Assembly (NCBI RefSeq): GCF_005780165.1
Contig: NZ_VAUV01000001.1
Coordinates: 186,001-250,000, forward strand
DNA length: 64,000 nucleotides
DNA from: Phragmitibacter flavus
GTDB taxonomy: Bacteria > Verrucomicrobiota > Verrucomicrobiia > Verrucomicrobiales > Verrucomicrobiaceae
Direction of reading: 5' to 3'
The notes beneath the pieces were generated by a model. That model saw nothing but the letters and a program-made list of their open reading frames with translations, was not told the DNA's origin and ran no database searches. The number at the start of each line of letters is the position of its first letter. The first letter of the stretch is position 1. Shown here piece by piece: positions 26,066-36,889 of the stretch. The translations under genes and the position numbers were made by a program.

Positions 26066-27085
26066 TTACTTGGGGGCTCTGGTCTGGTCCGCGTCCGCCT
26101 TTTTCACCTGAAACACATCCGCCGATTCCAGCACCGATCTCGCCTCTTTTCGCAACCACTCAAGCGCCGCCGCATTCCCCATCAAATGCGCATCCCAAAA
26201 CGCCGTGCTGATCGCCAGGATCGCCCGATGATGATTGGGATTGCGCGGATTTCGCTCGGCAGGAAGCCGCCTTTCCGTGAACACCGAATGCTCTGCCCCA
26301 TACAACACCAGCTCATAATGATCCCCCATCGGTAATGCCGGATACACCTTGCGCCGATCCTCGGGCGTCGTCGACACCACTCCCGAAGGCGCTCCGTCGT
26401 CCGTGCCGGTCATCAGCATCCACGGGATCTTCACCGCCCCAAAACTGTCGGATGGGTCGCCCATGGCAGCGGGACTCGGACTCATCGGTAGTGCCGCCTT
26501 GATGCGCGAATCCGCAGCACTCCTCGCCCCACCCAAGCCAACCTGCTGCTCACCACCGAGCGCCTGCGTCGTCTTGGCCCCAAAAGAATGCCCGCTCATG
26601 CCAACACGCTTTAAGTCCAGACGACCCGCCAGCCGGTCACCCGACTGGGTGGACGCCTTTTCCAGCCCATCCAAGACCGTTCTCACATCCGCAATGCGCA
26701 GCAGGTAGTTCGCCGCATTGGCCGCCCGTTTCATTTCCCGTCGTGCCTCGATCACGGGTTTGCCCCTCCAGACGCTTTCGTCACTGCCGGGATGCTGAAG
26801 AAAAACCGTCACATAACCACGGGCCGACCAGTGCTCGCCAAGAAAGTTCGATCCCTCACGCGACCCTCCCAGCCCATGGCTCACCAGGATCACCGCAGCC
26901 GGACCAGAGCCTGCCGGTAAAAAAATGCGCGTCGGCACCACCCGCTCTCCACCGGTAGTCGCGAAATCACGATCATAAATGACCGGGGCCGCGCCTCGTT
27001 TTGATGGATCATACAACGTCGGTTCGGCTGCATGAATCACGGTCGTCACCAACCATATCAGGGGAAATAGAGCAGACTTCATCAT
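26066..27085 (-). CDS. Secreted alpha/beta-hydrolase (dienelactone hydrolase/PAF-acetylhydrolase-like)
   Basis: A 339-aa exported esterase-type enzyme. A signal peptide (ALFPLIWLVTTVIHAAEP) precedes an alpha/beta-hydrolase fold. The oxyanion strand region is VILVSHGLGGSREGSNFLGE, the nucleophile elbow GMSGHSFGAKT (GxSxG), an acid candidate is MTGTDDGAP and the catalytic His is in YGAEHSVFTER. The overall pattern matches predicted dienelactone hydrolases (COG4188). The substrate is unknown. It lies 55 bases beyond a sulfatase on the same strand, so the pair may serve extracellular polysaccharide de-esterification and desulfation. Confidence 0.82.
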   Translation of the reverse strand: MMKSALFPLIWLVTTVIHAAEPTLYDPSKRGAAPVIYDRDFATTGGERVVPTRIFLPAGSGPAAVILVSHGLGGSREGSNFLGEHWSARGYVTVFLQHPGSDESVWRGKPVIEARREMKRAANAANYLLRIADVRTVLDGLEKASTQSGDRLAGRLDLKRVGMSGHSFGAKTTQALGGEQQVGLGGARSAADSRIKAALPMSPSPAAMGDPSDSFGAVKIPWMLMTGTDDGAPSGVVSTTPEDRRKVYPALPMGDHYELVLYGAEHSVFTERRLPAERNPRNPNHHRAILAISTAFWDAHLMGNAAALEWLRKEARSVLESADVFQVKKADADQTRAPK

Positions 27086-27140
27086 GGGCAGGAGTGTGGA
27101 TTTTTCCGATGAAACCCATCACGCCCAAATAAGTTGGACG

Positions 27141-28601
27141 TTAATTCACTTTCTTCTCTTCCTTCTTCGCCGCAGCACCCGCACGTTTTTTGTTTCCTGC
27201 CCGATGCGTCATGGGTTTCTCCATCGCCTTCATGTTCGCCATGCCTTCTTTCGAGAGCAGCGGATCACTGGTTTCCTCGCGCCATGCCAGCAAAGCCGAT
27301 TTCATGCGCGCGAGTAACTCAGCCTGTTCGGGTTTGGACGACAACTCATCAAACTCCCATGGGTCTGACTGCAAATCATACAGTTCAAACTCCGGCGGAT
27401 TCGCCGCCCGCTCAAACGCCTGACCCACCCGGGTGCCTGCATAGGGAGCTTCACGCGCCATGCTCAGAGACACATCGCCATCAACGGCCTGGGTGGGTTT
27501 TGCCTCACCAGCCCGCAGATTGTGGATCAACTTGTAACGTGCATCCCGGATGGAACGTCGGGGGAAGAAGGGCATCGAACCATGAAATTGAAACTCCGTG
27601 GCGAGATACTCCCGATGCTGTTTCTCATCCAAGGTGTGACGCAAGGATTTGCCCTGCAATCCAGTGGGGAGGGGAAGCGCCGTCGCATCAAGAATCGTGG
27701 GCAGCAGATCAACCGTCGACACCAACGCTGCACTGCGTTCGTCCGCCTTGAAAACCTCCGGCCACACCACCATCATCGGCACCCGCACCCCGCCCTCATA
27801 ACAACTGGTTTTACCACGGAAGAACGGCGGACCATGATCGCCCACAAACAGGATCAACGTGTTTTCCGCATGCCCCGAAGCCTCCAGCTCTGCCATCAAT
27901 AATCCTACCGCCGCATCAAACCGCATCACCGCATTGTAATACTGGGTGACCCGCTCCGGCTGCTCCTGCGTTTCAATCAGCTGAAACGGAAAAGGCGGCA
28001 CCTCACCCACCTTCAACGGCGTTTCCGGCACCCCAAGGTATTGGGTCGGAAACGCCTCTTTTGGCGGGCGCGGACTCAACCCCAGCACGTGGGGATCAGA
28101 AAAGTTGGCCATCAAAAAGAACGGTCCTTTCACCTCGCGTAGAAACTTTCCCGCCATCGCCGTCGCGCTTTTCACATCGCGAGTGTCGCCGCGCAAACGT
28201 TGATCAAACGGAAAACTCGCTTCCGGCGCGACATGCAGTTTTCCGAGAATCGCCGTCTCATACCCCGCTTGCTTCAACAGGGCCGGAATAGTCTGCTGCC
28301 GCAACGGTTCATGCAGCTCAAATCCTCCATTCACCAATCCATACTGACCGTTGGAATGAGGATACATGCCCGTGAACATGGCGCTGCGCGAAGGACTGCA
28401 CGAAGCCTGCGCCACATAGGCGTTTTCAAACAAACGACCACGTTTTGCCAGCGCATCGAGATGGGGAGTGCGCACCGCTTTATCCCCATAACAACCCAAT
28501 TGCAGGCCAAGATCATCCGCCGTGATCAGCAGGACATTGGGACTCGACCCCAACAACATGGACGAAAAGGAAAAAAGGACGAAAAGCGATCGAATCATCA
28601 T
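27141..28601 (-). CDS. Secreted sulfatase, S1 family (first)
   Basis: A 486-aa exported sulfatase that hydrolyses sulfate esters. It has a signal peptide (IRSLFVLFSFSSMLLGSS) and the metal-binding start NVLLITADDLGLQLGCYGD. The formylglycine motif CSPSRSAMFTG carries the Cys that must be oxidised. Further motifs are ILGKLHVAPE, FSDPHV, and LILFVGDHGPP. The C terminus ends in a Lys/Ala-rich tail (about KKRAGAAAKKEEKKVN). The overall pattern resembles N-sulfoglucosamine-type sulfatases, but the substrate is uncertain. Another sulfatase lies 14 bases upstream in the same direction. Confidence 0.9.
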   Translation of the reverse strand: MMIRSLFVLFSFSSMLLGSSPNVLLITADDLGLQLGCYGDKAVRTPHLDALAKRGRLFENAYVAQASCSPSRSAMFTGMYPHSNGQYGLVNGGFELHEPLRQQTIPALLKQAGYETAILGKLHVAPEASFPFDQRLRGDTRDVKSATAMAGKFLREVKGPFFLMANFSDPHVLGLSPRPPKEAFPTQYLGVPETPLKVGEVPPFPFQLIETQEQPERVTQYYNAVMRFDAAVGLLMAELEASGHAENTLILFVGDHGPPFFRGKTSCYEGGVRVPMMVVWPEVFKADERSAALVSTVDLLPTILDATALPLPTGLQGKSLRHTLDEKQHREYLATEFQFHGSMPFFPRRSIRDARYKLIHNLRAGEAKPTQAVDGDVSLSMAREAPYAGTRVGQAFERAANPPEFELYDLQSDPWEFDELSSKPEQAELLARMKSALLAWREETSDPLLSKEGMANMKAMEKPMTHRAGNKKRAGAAAKKEEKKVN

Positions 28602-28615
28602 AGAAAAACTCGTTT

Positions 28616-30151
28616 TTATTCAAAGCGGACCGCATTCACGCCCATCGTCATTCCCTCGCGCACCACGCCCTCAAGGTCGATCAACGGCAGCGGCTTCACC
28701 ACCCGCCCCAACGGACGACAACCAGGTCCAACTCCATCCAGACCGAGATCATCTTCCATCGTCAGCGCCAGCTGTTGCAACTTCTCCACCACCTCCGGAT
28801 GCTGACCATACACATCGTTTTGTTCCCCCAAATCATCGCCCAAATGATAAAGCTGCTTCTTGTCAAGGTGCAGCTTCCATGGACCGAAGCGCACCGCCTC
28901 CATGCGAAATCCGCGATAATAAAAAAAGTGATCCCGCGGAGCCTTGCCGTCCACCGTCCCCGCCAGCACCGGCCAGATGTCTACGCCGTCGATTTTGCGA
29001 TCCGCCGACAACTCCACACCCCCCAATCTTGCCACCGTCGGCAATAGGTCCATCATGCTGGTGATCTCGTCCGTGCTCGTTCCCGCAGGAATTTTGCCCG
29101 GCCACCACGCGATGGTGCCCACCCGCATGCCACCCTCCCAGGTCTCCGCCTTGCCGCCTCGCAATGGACCATTCTTCGACCCATGCCGCACCGAACCCCC
29201 ATTGTCCGAGGTGAAAATCACCAGCGTCTTCTGGTCGAGCTTCAACTCGCGCAAAAGGTCCAGCACCTGGCCCACACTCCAATCCACCTCCATCGCCCAG
29301 TCACCAATCGCCCCATTCGGCGATTTCCCGGCAAACTCCTCCCGCGGATAAATCGGAAAATGCACGGCGCTGTGCGGCAGGTAGAGGAAGAAGGGCCGGT
29401 CCTTGTTTTGCTCAATGAATTCCCTCGCCTCCATCGTGTAATCCAGCGTCAGCTCATACTGTTGCTCCGCCTTCACGCGATTGATCACCTGCTCGTTGCG
29501 CAACAACGGCAGCGGCGGCTGCGCTGTGGCTTTGATGCCAGTTTCATCGTCCTTCCGCGGCGGCACATTCAGATTGGGACTTTGATTCGGATTCGGATTC
29601 TGTTTTGGACGCGGACGCGCACGCGGCTTGGGCGGCGGCTCCCCTGGGTTATTTTTGGCCCCATCGGCCACGGTGCCCATGTCATTCGAATAGGGGATGC
29701 CGTAAAAATAATCGAACCCCTGTCGCGTCGGCAAAAACTCCGGTTGATCCCCGAGGTGCCACTTGCCGATGCAGGCCGTGGCATAACCCGCCTCCTTCAA
29801 AACATCCGCCATCGTCACTTCGTCTGGATGCAGTCCCACCGCCGCCGCAGGAAACAACACATGCGGAATCGGCAATGCCCGTTTCGGATAACACCCCGTC
29901 ATCAACGCCGCCCGCGAAGGCGAACATACCGGCGCCGCATAATGACTCATCAGTTTGCGTCCCTCTGCCGCCATCCGGTCAAGATGGGGCGTTTTGGTTG
30001 TCGAACCAAATGGCCCAATGTCCGCATATCCCAAATCATCAATGTTGATGACGATGATGTTCGGTTTCTGTTCCGCCGCTCCTCCCGTCGATATCAAGGC
30101 TGCATTCAGCAGAAGCACCAACATCGGCCCGGTCCACCGGAGCCCGTTCAT
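28616..30151 (-). CDS. Secreted arylsulfatase-type sulfatase, S1 family (second)
   Basis: A sulfatase of about 511 aa. The signal peptide is MNGLRWTGPMLVLLLNAALI (start at 30151; an upstream ATG at 30178 adds nine residues). The catalytic domain has NIIVINIDDLGYADIGPFGS, the formylglycine motif CSPSRAALMTG, IGKWHLGDQ, HSAVHFP and FTSDNGG. An unusual Pro/Arg/Asn-rich insertion (about residues 170-205, KPRARPRPKQNPNPNQSP) interrupts the domain. It looks like an expanded simple repeat. The sulfatase at 27141 follows 14 bases downstream, making a likely transcription unit with the hydrolase beyond. Confidence 0.92.
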   Translation of the reverse strand: MNGLRWTGPMLVLLLNAALISTGGAAEQKPNIIVINIDDLGYADIGPFGSTTKTPHLDRMAAEGRKLMSHYAAPVCSPSRAALMTGCYPKRALPIPHVLFPAAAVGLHPDEVTMADVLKEAGYATACIGKWHLGDQPEFLPTRQGFDYFYGIPYSNDMGTVADGAKNNPGEPPPKPRARPRPKQNPNPNQSPNLNVPPRKDDETGIKATAQPPLPLLRNEQVINRVKAEQQYELTLDYTMEAREFIEQNKDRPFFLYLPHSAVHFPIYPREEFAGKSPNGAIGDWAMEVDWSVGQVLDLLRELKLDQKTLVIFTSDNGGSVRHGSKNGPLRGGKAETWEGGMRVGTIAWWPGKIPAGTSTDEITSMMDLLPTVARLGGVELSADRKIDGVDIWPVLAGTVDGKAPRDHFFYYRGFRMEAVRFGPWKLHLDKKQLYHLGDDLGEQNDVYGQHPEVVEKLQQLALTMEDDLGLDGVGPGCRPLGRVVKPLPLIDLEGVVREGMTMGVNAVRFE

Positions 30152-30274
30152 CACAAGAGAATTTAAAAAAGCCGACACGCCCTCACAACGTCCCCAAGCT
30201 CGCCGTCTTTCCCGAAATCAAAAAATCCCGGTCCCAGAGCAGCCGATGTGGGCCGCCATTAACTTCCCCAGCAC

Positions 30275-30658
30275 TCAACCCACCGAACGCAAAGTCCGCT
30301 CACCCTCTTCGATCAACTTCCAAAAATTCTTCGACTCGGCCAACGCCTCGTCTTCTCCTGCGCTGCCAAGGTTGCTGCGGAACAAGAAATCCTTCAGCGA
30401 ATTCTTGTGCAACACCCGGTGAATCTTCACATGCGTGCCCTCAACGGCGAAATAAATCCGGTAATCCCCAGCGCGGCAGCGGAACAAACGGGTTTCACCG
30501 CGTTGGATCACCCCATAACGGCCTTCCAGCCGGTTGTTCTCAAGATCTTCAGGCTGAATGTTCAACGCCTCAAGCAGCGTGAACTGAATCTGATTCGAAA
30601 GCTGGGAAAGCTCCGCAGCGCTGATCTCATTGAAAATGATTTGGAGCATGTGGCGCAA
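30275..30658 (-). CDS. Orphan RelE/ParE-like protein
   Basis: A 127-aa protein. The middle resembles the RelE/ParE toxin fold: RLEGRYGVIQRGETRLFRCR then GDYRIYFAVEGTHVKIHRVL and a closing basic-hydrophobic KNSLKDFLF. A further 30-residue C-terminal extension rich in Glu follows, which is unusual for toxins of 85-100 aa. No antitoxin-sized gene is adjacent on the same strand, so it may be a domesticated or solitary relative. The start may be the Met at 30658 or 30649. Confidence 0.55.
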   Translation of the reverse strand: MRHMLQIIFNEISAAELSQLSNQIQFTLLEALNIQPEDLENNRLEGRYGVIQRGETRLFRCRAGDYRIYFAVEGTHVKIHRVLHKNSLKDFLFRSNLGSAGEDEALAESKNFWKLIEEGERTLRSVG

Positions 30659-30784
30659 CCTAGTCGTATCCAGCCTACAAGAAAGAGGAAAAGTGCAGTC
30701 TTTGACAAAAGCGCATCCTCCTGCATCTTGACCACCCGTTTTTAACCCGAGGAATTACTCTCCCTTCACCCTCCTGACCGTCCC

Positions 30785-33016
<2,232 letters not shown>

Positions 33017-33039
33017 GCGTCAAAACCAAACCAAGGAGG

Positions 33040-33057
33040 GGCGGTCTCCAGACCGCC
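33040..33057. repeat. Short perfect palindrome after the fusion gene
   Basis: GGCGGTCTCCAGACCGCC is a perfect inverted repeat 24 bases after the stop of the triple-fusion gene. No T-run follows, so it is more likely part of a dispersed palindrome family than a classical terminator. Confidence 0.5.
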
Positions 33058-33132
33058 GTCGTTGCCATCAAATCCAAAGTCGTCTTGCGGGTCAGAAATT
33101 GACCCGTATGATGACCAATAGTATCTTCACTC

Positions 33133-33333
33133 ATGAGCAGCATCGAAGAAATTGAAGAAGCGGTCGAGCGACTCTCCTCCAAAGAACTATCCACTTTTCG
33201 GAATTGGTTCTCTGCTTACGACGCCGCCCATTGGGATGCCGCGATTGAAGTCGACATCGCATCTGGAAAGCTTGATTCATTAGCTGACGAAGCCCTTTCC
33301 GACTATCGCTCAGGAAAAACTCGTCAACGATGA
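33133..33333 (+). CDS. Putative antitoxin of a type II toxin-antitoxin pair
   Basis: A 66-aa acidic helical protein (SSIEEIEEAVERLSSKELST then NWFSAYDAAHWDAAIEVDIA). The C-terminal end is flexible and basic (SDYRSGKTRQR). It overlaps the next gene by 4 bases (ATGA), the classic arrangement of antitoxin before toxin. It resembles small stability-module proteins found upstream of RelE/HigB-type toxins. The DNA is more AT-rich than its neighbours, suggesting acquisition. The function is inferred from size, overlap and partner. Confidence 0.7.
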   Translation: MSSIEEIEEAVERLSSKELSTFRNWFSAYDAAHWDAAIEVDIASGKLDSLADEALSDYRSGKTRQR

Positions 33334-33584
33334 AACATCTGGCGACACCGCGGTTCTGGAGCGCTTATGATCAGCTCCCGGCAGCAGTTCGTGCTGTGGC
33401 AGACGCCAACTATGAACTGCTAAAAAACAATCCGTTTCATCCCTCTCTCCATTTTAAGAAAGTGGGCAGGTTTTGGTCGGTGAGAGCAGGACTTAAATAC
33501 CGCGCATTAGGAGTCCAAGAGGACGACACGATCATCTGGTTTTGGATCGGAAGCCATTCCGATTACGACAAGCTGATTTCATAA
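33330..33584 (+). CDS. RelE/HigB-like toxin
   Basis: An 84-aa basic protein with the compact RelE/ParE-type fold pattern: helices (TPRFWSAYDQLPAAVRAVAD then ANYELLKNNPFHPSLHFKKV) followed by strands (GRFWSVRAGLKYRALGVQ, TIIWFWIGSHSDYDKLI). RelE-family toxins cleave mRNA, usually on the ribosome. The conserved Arg and the closing His-Asp-Tyr region are compatible with that activity. Translation is coupled to the upstream antitoxin by a 4-base overlap. Confidence 0.75.
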   Translation: MKHLATPRFWSAYDQLPAAVRAVADANYELLKNNPFHPSLHFKKVGRFWSVRAGLKYRALGVQEDDTIIWFWIGSHSDYDKLIS

Positions 33585-33696
33585 ATCTCACCCGCAGCCG
33601 ATAGCGCGCCACTTTCGTCCCATCCTTGGTCGAAAGGTCTGGGGCACTCCTCCAGTATCTCTTGCCAGATTCGCGATGATCTGGTGAGATGTCTAC

Positions 33697-34368
33697 ATGA
33701 GAGGCAAGTCTGTATTAAGCTTGGCCAAATGGATTTTCGCCATCACGGTTCTCGCGTTGGTCACAGCGTCGCTGCTCGTGCCCATCGTCGGACGCATTTC
33801 CGAACCCGGGCATCTGACCAAAAGCATCAATAACTGCCGCCAGATACTCCTTGCCCTGCAAATATACGCTGCAGATCACGATGGCCGCTATCCAACCGGG
33901 GAAACCGCCAACGTAGCTTTCCGCGAGCTTTTCAAAAACGAAATTTTAGAGACCGAGTGGATCTTCGGCGGACGCATCAGCCCTTATCAAGATGATGGCC
34001 GCATCGGCGAATCCCCCGATTTCAAACATGCCCTCGAACCCGGCGAAAACCATTGGGCCATGACTCAAGGCTTAAGTAATGCAAAGGAACTCGCTTCCAT
34101 TCCCGCCGTCTTTGAAACACCCGTTAAAGCCGAATGGCCCCCAAAATGGAACGCCGATGCTGCCGAAACGCCCGTCAAAGGTCGCAGTTGGAAGGGCGGC
34201 AAAATTGTCATTGGCCTCAACGACGGCAGCGTCGCTCTCCACGATTTAACCTCCTCATCCGGGACCTCCGTCGGTCTCGCCCCGGCAAAAGGTGAAACCC
34301 AAAACCTCTTCGAAAAAGCCATCCATCCCATCCACTTCCCCATCGGCAAGATCTTGGACGTCGAGTAA
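33697..34368 (+). CDS. Pseudopilin-like single-pass protein
   Basis: A 223-aa protein with an N-terminal membrane helix (LAKWIFAITVLALVTASLLV). The segment NNCRQILLALQIYAADHDGRYPTG is typical of the pseudopilin-like proteins abundant in Verrucomicrobia and Planctomycetes. A later IVIGLNDGSVALHDL resembles their C-terminal DG motif. The usual prepilin cleavage signature (GFTLxE) is absent, so classical prepilin processing is doubtful. The DUF1501 gene follows 53 bases later on the same strand. Confidence 0.6.
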   Translation: MRGKSVLSLAKWIFAITVLALVTASLLVPIVGRISEPGHLTKSINNCRQILLALQIYAADHDGRYPTGETANVAFRELFKNEILETEWIFGGRISPYQDDGRIGESPDFKHALEPGENHWAMTQGLSNAKELASIPAVFETPVKAEWPPKWNADAAETPVKGRSWKGGKIVIGLNDGSVALHDLTSSSGTSVGLAPAKGETQNLFEKAIHPIHFPIGKILDVE

Positions 34369-34421
34369 GTATAGTCCCGCTCACCGATAAAAATCACCCT
34401 GCGCTCACGTAGTAAGCCTCG

Positions 34422-35816
34422 ATGCAAGCCTGCCGCGATTTCCAAAACACCCGGCTCCTCTCCCGCCGCTCCATCCTGCGAGCCGGTGGCATGGGCCTGT
34501 TTGGCATGACCCTGCCGCGCATGATCTTCGCCGAGGAAGCCGCCCGCAATCCCAAGCTCATCGCCAAGGCCAAAAACGTCATCTTCCTGTTTCAATGGGG
34601 CGGCCCCAGCCATCTGGAAACGTTCGACATGAAACCCGATGCCCCCAGCGGCATCCGTGGCTTTCACAACCCCATGAGCAGCAGCGCCGACGGCATCCAG
34701 GTCAGCTCTTTGCTCCCCAAAACGTCCAAGGTGATGGACAAAGTCACGCTCATCCGCAGCCTCCATCACAAGATGAAGAACCACAACTCGGCTGGCTACT
34801 ACGCCCTCACCGGACACGCCCCGCCGAGCGACGACCAACGCCTCAAAGACACGCCCGATCTCTTTCCCGCCTACACCGGCGTCGTCGACCGCATGCTGCC
34901 TTCCCGCAGCGAAGTCCCCAGCAGCGTCCACCTTCCTTACGTCGTCAGCGACGGCACCCAAACCCCCGGTCAGTTTGCCAGCTTCCTCGGCAAACCGCAC
35001 GATCCCTTTCTCGTCACCCAGGATCCCAACGACCCCAAATTCGCCCTGCCCGAACTCAGCCTGCCTGAAGGCGTCAGTTACGAACGACTCTCCGCCCGCC
35101 GCGAACTGCAACAGATGATCGACTCCCAAAGTCGACTCATGGAGCACTCCGCCGCTGCGAAAGGACTCGACGGATATTACGAAAAAGCACTCTCCATGCT
35201 CAACAGCACCCAGCTGCGCGAAGCCTTCGACCTCTCCAAAGAATCCGACAAAACCCGCGACGCCTACGGTCGCACCACCTACGGCCAAAGCTGCCTGCTC
35301 GCGCGTCGTCTCGTCGAAGCCGGCGTCAAATTCGTCACCGTCACCTTCGATCCCACCATCGGTGGCCAGAGCATCACCAACGGCGGTTGGGACACCCACG
35401 GCTTCAACGACACGCGCATGTTCCCCATCATCGAACAGCGCCATCTGCCCATCACCGAGCAAACCCTGCCCACGCTGCTCACCGATCTCGATGAACGCGG
35501 ACTTCTCGACGAAACCCTCGTCGTCTGGGTCGGTGAATTCGGCCGCACCCCGCGCATCAACAAATCCATCAGCCGCGACCACTGGCCCTTCTGCTACACC
35601 GCCCTCCTCGCCGGCGGCGGCACCAAACGCGGTTTTGTTCACGGTGCTTCCGACAAAAACGGCGAACATCCCGCCGAAAACCCCGTCACTCCCGACGACC
35701 TCGCCGCCACCATGTATCATCTGATGGGCGTCGATCCCCACACCGAAGTCCACGACGCCGCCAACCGCCCCGTCCCCCTCAGCTACGGCAACGTCATCAA
35801 CAACGTCATCGCCTAA
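34422..35816 (+). CDS. DUF1501 (Tat-exported) protein
   Basis: A 464-aa protein of the DUF1501 family, related to the alkaline phosphatase/sulfatase fold. It has a Tat-type leader, LLSRRSILRAGGMGLFGM. Family motifs include NVIFLFQWGGPSHLETFDMK, RSLHHKMKNHNSAGYYALTG, GGWDTHGFN and VVWVGEFGRTPRIN, with GRDHWP-like SRDHWPFCYTALLAGGG. In Planctomycetes and Verrucomicrobia these genes usually follow a DUF1549/DUF1553 cytochrome-type gene. That partner is missing here, and a pseudopilin-like gene takes its place. The biochemical role is unknown. Confidence 0.9.
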   Translation: MQACRDFQNTRLLSRRSILRAGGMGLFGMTLPRMIFAEEAARNPKLIAKAKNVIFLFQWGGPSHLETFDMKPDAPSGIRGFHNPMSSSADGIQVSSLLPKTSKVMDKVTLIRSLHHKMKNHNSAGYYALTGHAPPSDDQRLKDTPDLFPAYTGVVDRMLPSRSEVPSSVHLPYVVSDGTQTPGQFASFLGKPHDPFLVTQDPNDPKFALPELSLPEGVSYERLSARRELQQMIDSQSRLMEHSAAAKGLDGYYEKALSMLNSTQLREAFDLSKESDKTRDAYGRTTYGQSCLLARRLVEAGVKFVTVTFDPTIGGQSITNGGWDTHGFNDTRMFPIIEQRHLPITEQTLPTLLTDLDERGLLDETLVVWVGEFGRTPRINKSISRDHWPFCYTALLAGGGTKRGFVHGASDKNGEHPAENPVTPDDLAATMYHLMGVDPHTEVHDAANRPVPLSYGNVINNVIA

Positions 35817-35822
35817 ATTAAG

Positions 35823-35895
35823 CAGGGGAGCACGCGGATCGCTTCGCGGCTTCGCAGCTTGCATGTCGTTCCCGGCATCCTGCCGGGAGCCTCCC
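35823..35895. repeat. Dispersed GC-rich intergenic repeat, copy 1
   Basis: The segment GGGGAGCACGCGG, then CGCTTCGCGGCTTCGCAG, then GCATGTCGTTCCCGGCATCC, ends with the small palindrome CCCGGCATCCTGCCGGG. A degenerate second copy is at 46574-46622. It lies between the convergent DUF1501 and PEP-CTERM genes. Confidence 0.6.
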
Positions 35896-35917
35896 CAAAC
35901 CACCCGCAACTCCATCA

Positions 35918-36529
35918 TCACGCCGCCAGGGCGCGCCTGCTTCTGCGCAGCAACAAGACCACACCAGCCAACCCCACCATCAAAGCCCCGGATGGCTCCG
36001 GCACCGCAGTAGGCGTTGCAAAGCGCAGCTCGTTCACTTCTGCCGCCGTAGACTGTCCAAAATTCGAAGTGAAATTCACCACAAAACTGGCCGCCCCAAC
36101 ATAACTCTGGCTGGTGGCGAAAGTCTGCCAGCTAGCCGTCAGCGCCGCACTTCCCGTCTCCGTTCCCATCAACAAATCATTGCCGTCAAAAAATGATACC
36201 GAGAAATCTTGCATGCCATTGTCGGTCAGCGCGCCAACCCTCGTCCACAATTCAATCGCCGTGATCTCCGGCGCCGGAACCGTAAAGTCGAAATTCCAGC
36301 TGTCGTTGCCATCAGCGAGAATCACCGCACCGGACGTGTTGGCGTTCGATCCATCGCCAAAATTCGCCAACGAATTCCAAGGCTGATAGGCCACATCCGT
36401 GCTCAAAATCGCATCCGAAGAGATAAACACAAAATCTGTCCCTCCGACCAAGTATTGCGCCATCAAACTGCCGCTTGAGAGCACCGTCACTCCAGCCATC
36501 GTCAATAAGTATTGCTTAAGTCTTTTCAT
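35918..36529 (-). CDS. PEP-CTERM secreted protein (second)
   Basis: A 203-aa protein with a signal peptide (KQYLLTMAGVTVLSSGSLMA) and a C-terminal VPEPSGALMVGLAGVVLLLR followed by Arg/Ala residues. That is the PEP-CTERM signal for exosortase processing. The mature part is a small beta-sandwich-like domain (WNFDFTVPAPEITAIELWTR; DFSVSFFDGNDLLMGTETGS) resembling carbohydrate-binding or discoidin-type folds. No exosortase is in the window. A 360-base intergenic region separates it from the divergent vWA gene. Confidence 0.85.
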   Translation of the reverse strand: MKRLKQYLLTMAGVTVLSSGSLMAQYLVGGTDFVFISSDAILSTDVAYQPWNSLANFGDGSNANTSGAVILADGNDSWNFDFTVPAPEITAIELWTRVGALTDNGMQDFSVSFFDGNDLLMGTETGSAALTASWQTFATSQSYVGAASFVVNFTSNFGQSTAAEVNELRFATPTAVPEPSGALMVGLAGVVLLLRRSRRALAA

Positions 36530-36889
36530 TGGACTGTTCTCAGTTGATGTTTCCCTGCCTCCATCAAGAAGACTCCCGCGTTTGCTGGAATCCTATCGCG
36601 CATCCGCTGTGACTACAGGGCAATGCACCAAAATCAAGCATAAGTAAATCAGATTCTGGTTTCAAAACAGCGATCCTTTGCTCATGCATGTTCGCCTGGA
36701 AAGATGTTAGGGGCTCCATCCGCGTGCACCCCTTGGACCCGCCCTCGTCCTGGTCAGCGTCAAACTCAACTTCTTCCCTTACCAGCCTGACTTTACAATC
36801 TTCTTACAAACCCCTGACAGCAAGCTGACACCTTTCATGGCATCTTGAAGCAGGATGGAGCTGTCCAAAAACAACGCACCCATACTGCC
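36530..36889. other. Divergent intergenic region
   Basis: About 360 bases between the divergent PEP-CTERM and vWA genes, so it must hold both promoters. The right part contains an 11-bp-spaced direct repeat (36814-36830). No gene or hairpin of note was seen. Confidence 0.5.
36814..36830 (+). promoter_or_regulatory. Direct-repeat operator candidate (PhoB/OmpR-like spacing)
   Basis: CTGACAGCAAGCTGACA contains two CTGACA repeats whose starts are 11 bases apart, about 60 bases before the vWA start codon. A third CTGAC lies at 36787-36791. Tandem 11-bp-phased repeats are typical targets of OmpR/PhoB-family regulators, and one is encoded at 40122. Confidence 0.4.

Noticed and set aside
34065-35921. 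618-aa open frame on the minus strand
   Set aside because: It is antisense to the pseudopilin-like and DUF1501 genes, both of which have clear motifs; the composition is that of a shadow frame.
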